DNA of 7,733 bases, taken from the NCBI GenBank assembly GCA_937920255.1, contig CALDSL010000239.1, forward strand, positions 1 through 7,733, in the 5' to 3' direction. The translations under genes were made by a program, and so were the position numbers. Of the stretch, positions 1-5,703 are shown one piece after another. Under the pieces are notes generated by a model. It was not told the origin of the DNA and ran no database searches. It saw nothing but the letters and a program-made list of their open reading frames with translations. How positions within the stretch are numbered: the stretch's first letter is position 1; every line of letters starts with the position of its first letter. This stretch comes from an uncultured Anaerolineaceae bacterium. GTDB lineage: Bacteria > Chloroflexota > Anaerolineae > Anaerolineales > Anaerolineaceae.

Positions 1-768
1 GAAAAAGAGCAGATCTTAAACTATCAACTGATGGTCTATTTCTGTGATGGCAATGACCGCGAAAAACTGGACTGGTTTCGCATCATCAACAGCGCCGGTG
101 AAAGACTTACCGAGCAGGAACTGCGCAATGCCACCTATACCGGGCCGTGGCTTTCCGACGCAAAGCTGAAATTCAGCAAGAGCAATTGCGCCGCCTACCT
201 CTTATCCAAAGACTACGTGAACGGCTCGCCGATCCGCCAGGAAATCCTCGAAACCGCTCTGAGCTGGATCGCAAACGGCAACATTGAAGAATATATGTCC
301 GTTCACCAGCACGACCCCAACGCCAATGAATTGTGGTTGTATTTCCGCAACGTCATCGATTGGGTGAAGTTGACCTTTACCACCTACCGCAAGGAAATGA
401 AGGGCATTCCCTGGGGCGGTTTGTACAATGAGTTCAAAGGCAAAATCATCAACACTCAAAAGTTGGAGCAGGAAATCCAGGCGCTGATGATGGACGATGA
501 TGTCACCAACAAAAAGGGAATTTACCCCTACGTCTTGCACCGCAACGAAAAATACCTGAATATCCGCGCCTTCACCGATAGCCAGAAACGCGCGGCGTAT
601 GAGAGGCAAAAAGGCATCTGCCGCGGCCAGTATTGTGGCAGAAAGCATTTCGAATTTGAGCAAATGGAAGCCGACCACATCACCCCCTGGCATCTCGGCG
701 GTAAAACCACCCCCGAGAATTGCCAGATGCTTTGCAAGGAATGCAATCGCAGAAAATCAGGTAGATAA
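1..768 (+). CDS. DUF262 / HNH endonuclease domain protein, C-terminal part (5' end outside window)
   Basis: The reading frame is open from base 1, so the N-terminus, including the ParB-like DUF262 domain expected in this family, lies off the left edge. What remains is the helical middle part (EKLDWFRIINSAGERLT, then QELRNATYTGPW) and a complete HNH domain. Counting from Met at base 31, the HNH domain shows C197 and C202, then D215-H216, H221, N230, and the pair C235/C238 followed by N239. These fit a zinc-stabilised HNH (beta-beta-alpha-metal) nuclease, although the first cysteine pair is spaced CxxxxC rather than CxxC. From family knowledge, DUF262-HNH proteins resemble GmrSD/type IV restriction enzymes: DUF262 hydrolyses nucleotide and HNH cuts DNA, often against modified phage DNA. 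No R-M or other defence partner is visible in the window. Composition looks less GC-rich than the downstream genes, consistent with transfer. The family call is firm; the defence role is inferred. Confidence 0.88.
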   Translation, partial: EKEQILNYQLMVYFCDGNDREKLDWFRIINSAGERLTEQELRNATYTGPWLSDAKLKFSKSNCAAYLLSKDYVNGSPIRQEILETALSWIANGNIEEYMSVHQHDPNANELWLYFRNVIDWVKLTFTTYRKEMKGIPWGGLYNEFKGKIINTQKLEQEIQALMMDDDVTNKKGIYPYVLHRNEKYLNIRAFTDSQKRAAYERQKGICRGQYCGRKHFEFEQMEADHITPWHLGGKTTPENCQMLCKECNRRKSGR

Positions 769-810
769 GCGAAACCCAACGTTTTTCACACAACCAAAAA
801 CACGAACGCG

Positions 811-817
811 GGGGAAG
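811..817 (+). promoter_or_regulatory. Ribosome binding site of the CxxC membrane protein
   Basis: GGGGAAG lies 2 bases before the ATG at 820. The purine run begins a little earlier and is close to the start, but no alternative start nearby has a better site. It supports the ATG at 820. Confidence 0.45.
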
Positions 818-819
818 AT

Positions 820-1497
820 ATGGGCCATATCAGCTATGTACGGGTGACGGAGACGGTTGTCCCAGGCGGGTGGGATGATAATGGACTGTGGGACGAGTAC
901 ACGGAAACAAGGACCACCCGCGTGACGGCCTATTACTGCGACCGCTGCGGCTCGTGGCTGATTGCCAGGCTGCAGCCGGAGGCCGAGACGATCCACCGCG
1001 AAATGGGCAAACAGGCAGACCTGGAGCGGGAACTGGCCGGCAAGAAAGGCGGAGGCAGGGCCAGCGGATGCGCGGCATTTTGGTTGGCAGTTGTGGTGCT
1101 GGGGACGGTGCTGGCGGTGGTGTATGCGCTGTACGCCGGGTGGCGGCCGGTGTCCATCGCCGTGGTGGTGGGGATTGCGCTGGTCGCGCTGTACGTGACG
1201 CTTTCACAGGTGGAAGACGAAAAGAATCGCTCCAGTGAGAATCAGCGCGAGGCAAGAGAAGAAGCCGACTCGATGTGGGACATCATGCACAGAGATGAAA
1301 TCGAGGCGCGCATCAAAGAGCGGACGCGCTACCACTGCCAGAACTGCGGGCACGAATGGCACGCGGACGATCCCAAACGGCCGAACCCGCGCGGGTACAC
1401 CGAGCAGCAGTACAACGCATGGAAAAGTTCCGTGGCGATGAAAGACGCGCCGTTTTTGTTTGTGGAGAACGAGATGGTGGATATTCAGCGGGGGTGA
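820..1497 (+). CDS. Hypothetical two-helix membrane protein with two CxxC zinc knuckles
   Basis: A 225-residue protein of no family I recognise. Order of parts: a polar N-terminus; a knuckle C40-D-R-C43-G; a charged probable helix (about 53-76); two adjacent hydrophobic segments (about 84-106 and 110-128) with a short turn containing W108; a long charged helix rich in E and R (about 130-170); a second knuckle C173-Q-N-C176-G-H-E-W with H181; and a Trp/Tyr-containing tail. The two knuckles each look like half of a zinc ribbon (CxxCG). With a helical hairpin membrane anchor both ends lie on the same side, so they could jointly bind one metal. That is inference. The gene starts 51 bases after the HNH gene and could be co-transcribed with it. 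It is followed by a small hairpin and repeat material. No catalytic motif is visible. Confidence 0.8.
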   Translation: MGHISYVRVTETVVPGGWDDNGLWDEYTETRTTRVTAYYCDRCGSWLIARLQPEAETIHREMGKQADLERELAGKKGGGRASGCAAFWLAVVVLGTVLAVVYALYAGWRPVSIAVVVGIALVALYVTLSQVEDEKNRSSENQREAREEADSMWDIMHRDEIEARIKERTRYHCQNCGHEWHADDPKRPNPRGYTEQQYNAWKSSVAMKDAPFLFVENEMVDIQRG

Positions 1498-1513
1498 CAG
1501 CCGCCGCGTAGGC

Positions 1514-1535
1514 TGCGGTCGCATTCCAGACCGCA
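1514..1535 (+). terminator. Stem-loop after the CxxC membrane protein
   Basis: A perfect 7-bp stem, TGCGGTC (1514-1520) with GACCGCA (1529-1535), and an 8-base loop sit 16 bases after the stop codon. No U-tract follows, so intrinsic termination is doubtful; it may be a 3' stabiliser. A related but degenerate sequence follows the stop of the gene ending at 2939, suggesting this is a repeat module rather than a gene-specific terminator. Confidence 0.4.
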
Positions 1536-1547
1536 CCGATCCCCCTC

Positions 1548-1634
1548 GACCACCCACCAGCGTGGTTTGCAAACCAACCCCACCTTATAACCCCAATCCG
1601 TGGAATCCGTGTTAAAAATCCGTTGTCAGCCCCC
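1548..1634 (+). repeat. Interspersed repeat family A, copy A1
   Basis: About 87 bases nearly repeated at 3072-3159. The best core, 1581-1633, matches 3106-3158 at 52 of 53 positions and includes AATCCGTGGAATCCGTG and ATCCGTTGTCAGCCCC. The 5' part contains a perfect 12-bp palindrome, GGTTTGCAAACC (1564-1575). The copy lies in the gap of 257 bases between the membrane protein and the rhomboid gene. No ORF of its own is credible. Confidence 0.85.
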
Positions 1635-1689
1635 CCTCTACCATCCCGCCGCGCGGATGGAAACCCACCGCTCCCCGCCATTCCAAAAC

Positions 1690-1724
1690 CGTGCAATCTG
1701 TGTTAAAAATCCACCATCAGCCCC
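1690..1724 (+). repeat. Repeat family A, diverged partial copy A2-like (A4)
   Basis: The segment contains GTGTTAAAAATCC followed by a diverged CACCATCAGCCCC. It matches the 3' half of copy A1 with several substitutions, in the same orientation and about 90 bases downstream, so A1 and this copy form a degenerate tandem pair upstream of the rhomboid gene. Confidence 0.65.
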
Positions 1725-1741
1725 GCGCCTTCCAGAATACC

Positions 1742-1747
1742 AAAGGA
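1742..1747 (+). promoter_or_regulatory. Ribosome binding site of rhomboid gene
   Basis: AAAGGA is 7 bases before the ATG at 1755. Two other ATGs at 1747 and 1750 overlap or follow the site and are in another frame, so 1755 is the supported start. Confidence 0.6.
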
Positions 1748-1754
1748 TGATGAC

Positions 1755-2477
1755 ATGCCCCGCCTCCCGCGCATCCATCCGCTCAGCCGCGCCATCCCCT
1801 TCGTCACCCTCACGCTCATCGCCCTCCTGCTGCTTTGTTTCCGCCTCCAATCCAGGCTGGCGGCCGCGCATGGCCTCTCCACCGTCAGCGCCCTGTTCAG
1901 CATCTCGCGCGAAGCCGCCAGCGGCGGTCACCTGCTGCGGCTGATCACCGCCAACCTGTTCCACGTCAATACCGGCCACCTGCAGTCCAACCTGATCGGC
2001 CTCCTGGTCTTCGCCAGCATCTTCGAAATTGCCCTCGGCAAAACCCGCACCGTCATCGTCATCCTGCTGAGCGCCATCGGCGGCACGCTCGGATCGCTGC
2101 TGTTCCACATCGTCGATTGGATGGTCGGCGCTTCCACCATCCTGTTCGGCGTGTTCGGCGGGCTGGGTGTGGTGCTCGTCCACGGTCGCAAAGAACTTGG
2201 CCGGCAGTTTTTGCCTCTCCTCATCGCATGGGGTATCACCCTCATTCCAATGACCACGCTCGGCTATCTATCCCTCACGGTCGTCGATCAGGGCGCCCAC
2301 GCCGGCGGGTTCATCGCCGGCATCCTCTCCACCTGGCTGCTGCTTCCTCCCGATCCCGCGGCGACGATGCAGACTCCCCCCGGCGCAACCGCCAGGCTGG
2401 TGATGATCATCCTGCTGGCGCTGTTCGCGTTCAGCGTACTTCAGGAAATTGTCCCGCCCGCCCGCCTGCTGAAATAA
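1755..2477 (+). CDS. Rhomboid family intramembrane serine protease
   Basis: A 240-residue polytopic membrane protein. Rhomboids cleave transmembrane substrates within the bilayer using a Ser-His dyad. The signature ANLFHVNTGHLQSNL (66-80) gives the conserved HxxxN pair H75/N79 that forms the oxyanion side. The nucleophile region is G125-A-S127-T-ILFG, and the catalytic histidine is H182 in GAHAGGFIAG. Hydrophobic segments lie near 13-30, 76-94, 99-118, 126-143, 150-171, 180-197 and 213-231, which suggests a six-helix rhomboid core plus one extra C-terminal helix. The usual GxSG is GAST here: Thr128 replaces the commonly conserved Gly after the serine, so activity is likely but not certain. 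The size is typical of short bacterial rhomboids without a cytosolic domain. Neighbours give no hint of the substrate. A repeat fragment begins at the stop codon. Confidence 0.85.
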   Translation: MPRLPRIHPLSRAIPFVTLTLIALLLLCFRLQSRLAAAHGLSTVSALFSISREAASGGHLLRLITANLFHVNTGHLQSNLIGLLVFASIFEIALGKTRTVIVILLSAIGGTLGSLLFHIVDWMVGASTILFGVFGGLGVVLVHGRKELGRQFLPLLIAWGITLIPMTTLGYLSLTVVDQGAHAGGFIAGILSTWLLLPPDPAATMQTPPGATARLVMIILLALFAFSVLQEIVPPARLLK

Positions 2478-2490
2478 TCCGTTGTCAGCC
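2477..2490 (+). repeat. Repeat family A, 14-base fragment (A5) at a stop codon
   Basis: ATCCGTTGTCAGCC is identical to the 3' part of the A core (compare 1618-1631 and 3143-3156). It overlaps the last base of the rhomboid stop codon. A 14-base match could be chance on its own, but the local density of the family makes a true fragment likely. Confidence 0.6.
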
Positions 2491-2509
2491 ACCCCAACCA
2501 GCCTATAAT
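2482..2509 (+). promoter_or_regulatory. Sigma-70-like promoter for the 123-residue protein
   Basis: TTGTCA (2482-2487) and a perfect TATAAT (2504-2509) are separated by 16 bases. Transcription would begin near 2516, giving a leader of about 50 bases before the ATG at 2568. The -35 hexamer is inside the repeat A fragment. It is the best promoter in this gap; no activity data are available. Confidence 0.6.
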
Positions 2510-2554
2510 CATACCCAGGCTGCCGCGCGGCCATCCCGGCGATTCACCCGCGGC

Positions 2555-2560
2555 AAGGAG
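2555..2560 (+). promoter_or_regulatory. Ribosome binding site, strong Shine-Dalgarno
   Basis: AAGGAG sits 7 bases before the ATG at 2568 and fixes that start. It argues that the short unrecognised protein is really translated. Confidence 0.7.
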
Positions 2561-2567
2561 CACACCC

Positions 2568-2939
2568 ATGCCACAAACCACCACCAACGCATTCGGTTTC
2601 ATCCAATACCCGGTCGATTCCATCTTCATCGACCCCAATCATCCCGGCAACGTGGCCCACCGCGTCATGCGCGTCGACCAGGATCCGCTGCCCACCGATG
2701 AAGACGCCCCCTCCTACGAAGCCTACTGCGGCATATGGGGCTTCGGCTACGGCATGGGCGACATCGGCATGGCCCGGTTCGTGACCTCCGTCGAAGCGCT
2801 GGCGGAACAGCACGCCACCCTGTGCCCGGTCTGTTTTGCCCCCTTCATCCAATCCGCGCTGGATGCGCCATCCGCGCAACCCGAAGAGCGCGGCGACGAG
2901 CACTCCTGCGACAACTTCCACTACCCGCCCTACGATTAG
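2568..2939 (+). CDS. Hypothetical small cytoplasmic protein with a CxxC
   Basis: A 123-residue acidic, soluble protein that I do not recognise. The N-terminal half is rich in Pro and Asp (FIQYPVDSIFIDPNHPG, then DQDPLPTDEDAPSYEAYC). A glycine-rich middle has GIWGFGYGMGDIGMARF (55-71). A knuckle follows, C86-P-V-C89, with further cysteines at 54 and 114, so a four-Cys metal site is possible but not shown. There is no signal peptide or membrane segment. Its own promoter (2482-2509) and strong ribosome binding site suggest it is expressed separately from the rhomboid gene 90 bases upstream. The following gap starts with repeat-like sequence right after the stop codon. Confidence 0.75.
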   Translation: MPQTTTNAFGFIQYPVDSIFIDPNHPGNVAHRVMRVDQDPLPTDEDAPSYEAYCGIWGFGYGMGDIGMARFVTSVEALAEQHATLCPVCFAPFIQSALDAPSAQPEERGDEHSCDNFHYPPYD

Positions 2940-2992
2940 CAGCCGGGTAGGGTGCGGCTGTCCTCCAAACCGCGCCGCTGCATGGTGAGGAC

Positions 2993-3031
2993 GCTGACAA
3001 CGGATTTTGAACACGGATTCCCCGGATTGGG
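2993..3031 (-). repeat. Repeat family A, inverted copy A3
   Basis: The reverse complement of this 39-base stretch matches 1592-1630 with 2 mismatches and 3117-3155 with 3 mismatches. It is the only minus-strand copy of the A core seen in the window. It faces copy A2 across 85 bases, so the pair can form a long stem. Confidence 0.85.
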
Positions 3032-3071
3032 AGCCGAATGGTTCGGTTGCTTGCCTGACCACACCGGTTTA

Positions 3072-3159
3072 TCGCCATCCACCGGTGCAGTTTGCAAACC
3101 CACCGCACCTTATAACCCCAATCCGTGGAATCGGTGTTAAAAATCCGTTGTCAGCCCCT
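3072..3159 (+). repeat. Repeat family A, copy A2
   Basis: The second near-full copy of the family, with the TTTGCAAACC segment and a core (3106-3158) that differs from A1 at one position. It is followed directly by a repeat B copy. Together these fill most of the 376-base gap between 2940 and 3315, in which I see no credible gene. Confidence 0.85.
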
Positions 3160-3163
3160 CCCG

Positions 3164-3238
3164 GCCTTTATAAAAAAGCTCTATTCGTGCCATTCGGTTG
3201 TATTCGGCTCTTACATCGCCCTGTGGGTTCGTGATTAA
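3164..3238 (+). repeat. Interspersed repeat family B, diverged copy B1
   Basis: The stretch begins with CTTTATAAAAAAGCTCTATTC and continues with ATTCGGTTGTATTCGGCTCTT, matching the first half of B2 (5120-5169) and B3 (5841-5890). It diverges after about 3210, then regains a TTCGTGAT tail. The unit is built from ATTCG words about 10 bases apart. Confidence 0.7.
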
Positions 3239-3315
3239 GCTTTTCCCTCTCCCCTTCTCAAAACCCATCACCCGCGCCTCTTGCATTTTTGACCGAAGCG
3301 TGGAAAAATGAATCC

Positions 3316-4257
3316 ATGTCCACCCCCTCCCCCGATCGCTCAAACCTGACCCGTTTCGCCTGGCTCTCCATCGGCGTCGCCGTTCTCACCATCGGCCTCA
3401 AAACAGTCGCCTACCTGGTGACGGGATCGGTGGGCCTGCTGTCCGACGCGCTCGAATCGATCGTCAACCTGGTCGGCGCGCTGATGGCGCTGGGCATGCT
3501 CACCATCGCCGCCCGCCCGGCGGATGAGAATCACACCTACGGGCACAGCAAAGCCGAATACTTTTCCAGCGGCGTCGAAGGCACGCTCATCCTTCTGGCC
3601 GCGGTCAGCATCGCCTACGCCGCCATCCAGCGCCTCATCACCCCCAGGCCGCTCGAACAGGTGGGCATCGGGCTGCTCGTTTCCGTGGCCGCCTCGCTGG
3701 CCAACCTGGCCGTGGCGCTCATCCTCCGGCGCGCCGGCAAGCAATACAACTCCGTCTCCCTCACCGCCAACTCGCACCACCTCCTCACCGATGTGTGGAC
3801 CTCCGCCGGCGTACTGCTCGGCGTCGGCGCGGTGGTCGTCACCGGGTGGCAGACCCTGGATCCCCTCATCGCCATCGTCGTCGCCGCCAACATCGTGTGG
3901 ACCGGGGTCGGCATCCTCAAAAACTCCATCACCGGCCTGATGGACGGCGCGATACCCAAAGAGGACCTGGCCGCCATCCAGAGCTTGTTAGATCGTTACC
4001 AGGAGAAGGGCATAGAATTTCACGCCCTGCGCACGCGCCAGTCGGGGTCGGTAAAAATCATCTCCATGCACGTCCTCGTTCCGGGGGATTGGACAGTGGA
4101 CCGGGGGCACAAGCTGGTATCGCAACTCGAAGACGCCGTCCGCGGCGCGGTGGAAGACAGCGTGATTTTCACCCATTTAGAGTCCCTGTCGGATCCGGCT
4201 TCCTTCAACGATGAGGCCTTTGGCAGTGGAGGCCATGCGACGATTACACCGCGATAA
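3316..4257 (+). CDS. Cation diffusion facilitator (CDF) metal exporter
   Basis: A 313-residue secondary transporter that exports divalent metal in exchange for protons, working as a dimer in the inner membrane. Six helices fit about 11-34, 36-62, 85-107, 114-138, 158-176 and 181-202. The helix-2 signature is SVGLLSDALESIVNLVGA and the helix-5 signature HHLLTDVWTSAG gives H155xxxD159, half of the transport site. YGHSKAEY (75-82) is the usual loop motif. The C-terminal domain (about 212-292) has the ZT-dimer pattern with H236, H252, H265 and H287, candidate regulatory metal sites. In helix 2 the expected DxxxD reads E47xxxN51, so metal choice cannot be named (Zn, Fe and Mn are all possible). 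The start at 3316 was chosen because homologues begin near this point; an in-frame TTG at 3289 would add nine residues. Neither start has a clear ribosome binding site. The tail after 295 is low in conserved features. Confidence 0.9.
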   Translation: MSTPSPDRSNLTRFAWLSIGVAVLTIGLKTVAYLVTGSVGLLSDALESIVNLVGALMALGMLTIAARPADENHTYGHSKAEYFSSGVEGTLILLAAVSIAYAAIQRLITPRPLEQVGIGLLVSVAASLANLAVALILRRAGKQYNSVSLTANSHHLLTDVWTSAGVLLGVGAVVVTGWQTLDPLIAIVVAANIVWTGVGILKNSITGLMDGAIPKEDLAAIQSLLDRYQEKGIEFHALRTRQSGSVKIISMHVLVPGDWTVDRGHKLVSQLEDAVRGAVEDSVIFTHLESLSDPASFNDEAFGSGGHATITPR

Positions 4258-4329
4258 TCAACCCCGCAGCCCGCGCCGATGGGGCGAGCGAACGTAGTCA
4301 ACGGATGATTAACCCGTTTTTCTCAGATT

Positions 4330-4334
4330 GGAGG
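4330..4334 (+). promoter_or_regulatory. Possible ribosome binding site of the DUF998 gene
   Basis: GGAGG lies only 3 bases before the ATG at 4338, closer than usual. It favours that start over the ATG at 4305, which has no purine-rich site, but the short spacing leaves doubt. Confidence 0.4.
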
Positions 4335-4337
4335 CGC

Positions 4338-4967
4338 ATGGACAGGGTACTGCTCTCTTTTGGCATCCTGGCCCCGCTTGTGTATCTGGCGGCAGACAGG
4401 CTGACAGGACGGCTGTTGAAAGGCTACAGTTTCGCCGCTCAATCGATGAGCGAGCTGACCGCCGCTGGCTCCCCAACCCGTGCCATAGCTGTTTCGCTCA
4501 ATGTCGTTGCCGTGGGCTTGATGATCGTCTTTGGTGTCGGGGTTTGGCAGGTGGCTGGACGCGCAATCCTGCCGCGCATTGTAGCCGGACTGGTCATCGG
4601 GAACGCAGTGCTGAGCCTTTTTGCCACGCTCTTCTTCCCGAACACGTACGGCGTGAGACCCGTCTTCGCCAGCCCTGGGGTGCTGATCATGGCTGCCAGC
4701 GTGCTGTTTTCGGTGCTGGCGTATCTATTTGCTGCTGCCGCATACGGCGGGTGGATCCGCGTCATCTCCATCGCCCTCCCTGCTACCTTCGTCCTCCTGA
4801 CCATCGTGCGCTATGCAACTGCCGCAACCCCGGCTGCTATCGCGGCAGGGTCAATGGTCGGCTCGCAGGAACGCACGATGGCGTATGCCTTCTTCCTATG
4901 GGTAATGGCCCTGGCGGTCTATCTGTTGGCGCTGGTTGGCAAAGGGGTCAACGCCCCCGGCGCCTAG
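4338..4967 (+). CDS. DUF998 family integral membrane protein
   Basis: A 209-residue hydrophobic protein with about six membrane segments. The N-terminal pattern is typical of DUF998: FGILAPLVYLAADRLTGRLL, followed by GYSFAAQSMSELTAAGSPTR, where the conserved Y, Q, S-E-L and G-S-P occur between helices 1 and 2. The function of DUF998 proteins is not established; some have been grouped with frpC/YhhN-like or stress-associated membrane proteins, which I would not rely on. An ATG at 4305 would add 11 residues (MINPFFSDWRR). The gap to the CDF gene is about 80 bases with no visible terminator, so joint transcription is possible. The stop is followed 7 bases later by a 127-bp palindromic element that may end or stabilise the message. 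Confidence 0.78.
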   Translation: MDRVLLSFGILAPLVYLAADRLTGRLLKGYSFAAQSMSELTAAGSPTRAIAVSLNVVAVGLMIVFGVGVWQVAGRAILPRIVAGLVIGNAVLSLFATLFFPNTYGVRPVFASPGVLIMAASVLFSVLAYLFAAAAYGGWIRVISIALPATFVLLTIVRYATAATPAAIAAGSMVGSQERTMAYAFFLWVMALAVYLLALVGKGVNAPGA

Positions 4968-4973
4968 AGGATT

Positions 4974-5100
4974 ATTCTGGTTCCCTCGCTCTGCGTGGGA
5001 ACCGCCCGCAGCCGCTCCGCGGCCGGATGGCCGTTTCGAGGCGTGGCGGCGCGGAGCGTCTCGCAATTGGCATTCCCACGCTGAGCGTCGGAACGAGGAT
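4974..5100. repeat. 127-bp palindromic (MITE-like) element, copy C1
   Basis: The element has terminal inverted repeats: it starts ATTCTGGTTCCCTCGC and ends GCGTCGGAACGAGGAT. The left end is itself a hairpin (GTTCCC to GGGAAC with one T-T mismatch). A central stem pairs CGCTCCGCG (5013-5021) with CGCGGAGCG (5050-5058). It is exactly the same length as copy C2 at 5704-5830 and roughly four fifths identical to it by eye. It has no coding capacity. Small palindromic elements with GTTCCCACGC arms are common in environmental genomes; mobilisation by a transposase supplied in trans is inferred. No clear target duplication was found. Confidence 0.8.
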
Positions 5101-5119
5101 ACACGCTTTATGATAAAGA

Positions 5120-5169
5120 TCTATTCGTGATATTCGGTTGTATTCGGCTTTTATTCGTGATGTGTTTTT
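5120..5169 (+). repeat. Repeat family B, copy B2
   Basis: Fifty bases match 5841-5890 with a single difference. The unit consists of degenerate ATTCG words at roughly 10-base steps (ATTCGTGAT, ATTCGGTTGT, ATTCGGCTTTT, ATTCGTGATG). It follows the end of copy C1 by 19 bases, mirroring the C2-B3 order. Confidence 0.85.
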
Positions 5170-5195
5170 CTTATTTGATAACTCGCACAAAAGCG

Positions 5196-5290
5196 CACTG
5201 CGAAGGTGCGAAGTACGCTAAGAAAAACGCGAAGCAAAACGTTTTAAAATTTCTTCGCGTTTCCTTCGCGCTCTTCGCTTCTTCGCGGTG
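5196..5290. repeat. Large imperfect inverted repeat (GCGAAG-type)
   Basis: The left arm (5196-5234, starting CACTGCGAAGGTGCGAAG) is the approximate reverse complement of the right arm (5253-5290, ending CTTCTTCGCGGTG). The arms contain repeated GCGAAG/CTTCGC words. The AT-rich loop (5235-5252) contains the palindrome AAAACGTTTT. It resembles the CTTCGCG repeats found in many uncultured bacteria. It lies 57 bases before the Imm5-like gene and may serve as a transcript hairpin. Confidence 0.7.
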
Positions 5291-5346
5291 AAATCTTTTT
5301 GCGTGGCCCGTAAAGCGCGACCGGCTTTTTTACCCATTCCTATCCC

Positions 5347-5676
5347 ATGATCCTCCCCCAAATCCGTGACCCGCGCTTCATCACCCTGTGCCGCGGCGGC
5401 AGCCTCACCGATGCCGACCACCGCCTGTTGGCGCTGTGGGCTGCCGCCTGCGCCGGGCGCGTCCTGCCCCTGTTCGAAACCGCCAATCCCTCGGACCCCC
5501 GCCCGCGCCACGCCATCGAAGCGGCCCGCGCCGCCGCGCCGCTGGGGCAGGGCCAGCTCGCCGGCCGGCTGGAGTGCCGGTGGCAGCGCGACCAATTGCC
5601 CGACCCCATCCGCGCCCTCGTCCTCGACGATCAACGCCTGCGCAACGACCTGTGCTGGGGCGTGTTCGACTGTTGA
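5347..5676 (+). CDS. Imm5-like putative immunity protein, apparently lacking its middle
   Basis: A 109-residue protein. Its N-terminal part, DPRFITLCRGGSLTDADHRL (8-27), then LLALWAAACAGRVLPLFE (27-44) and DPRPRHAIEAARA (50-62), matches my memory of Imm5-type putative immunity proteins. Its end, WQRDQLPDPIRALVLDDQRLR (79-99) and NDLCWGVFD, matches the C-terminus of the same family. In remembered homologues an Ala-rich helical repeat of roughly 50-60 residues (with AARAAGHA and H-x-GAAxYA motifs) lies between them; here only about 15 residues (APLGQGQLAGRLECR) bridge the two. The frame stays intact, so this is either an in-frame deletion derivative or a short subtype. No toxin gene lies nearby. 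Upstream there is no convincing Shine-Dalgarno sequence. Role as immunity protein is by family name only. Confidence 0.6.
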   Translation: MILPQIRDPRFITLCRGGSLTDADHRLLALWAAACAGRVLPLFETANPSDPRPRHAIEAARAAAPLGQGQLAGRLECRWQRDQLPDPIRALVLDDQRLRNDLCWGVFDC

Positions 5677-5703
5677 GCGGCCGAGCATCCGCGCCGCCGC
5701 TTC

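Noticed and set aside
1638..2183. Long minus-strand ORF opposite the rhomboid gene
   Set aside because: Composition is Gln/Asp/Gly-rich without motifs, and the plus-strand frame has clear rhomboid signatures. It is an antisense shadow in GC-rich DNA.
3007..3234. 75-residue plus-strand ORF in the repeat gap
   Set aside because: It spans the A3, A2 and B1 repeats and has no ribosome binding site, so it is unlikely to be a gene.
3289..3315. TTG start extending the CDF protein by nine residues
   Set aside because: No ribosome binding site precedes it, and the ATG at 3316 gives the usual N-terminal length.
4305..4337. ATG at 4305 as the start of the DUF998 protein
   Set aside because: No Shine-Dalgarno is visible there, while GGAGG precedes the ATG at 4338. 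It is not excluded, because that spacing is only 3 bases.
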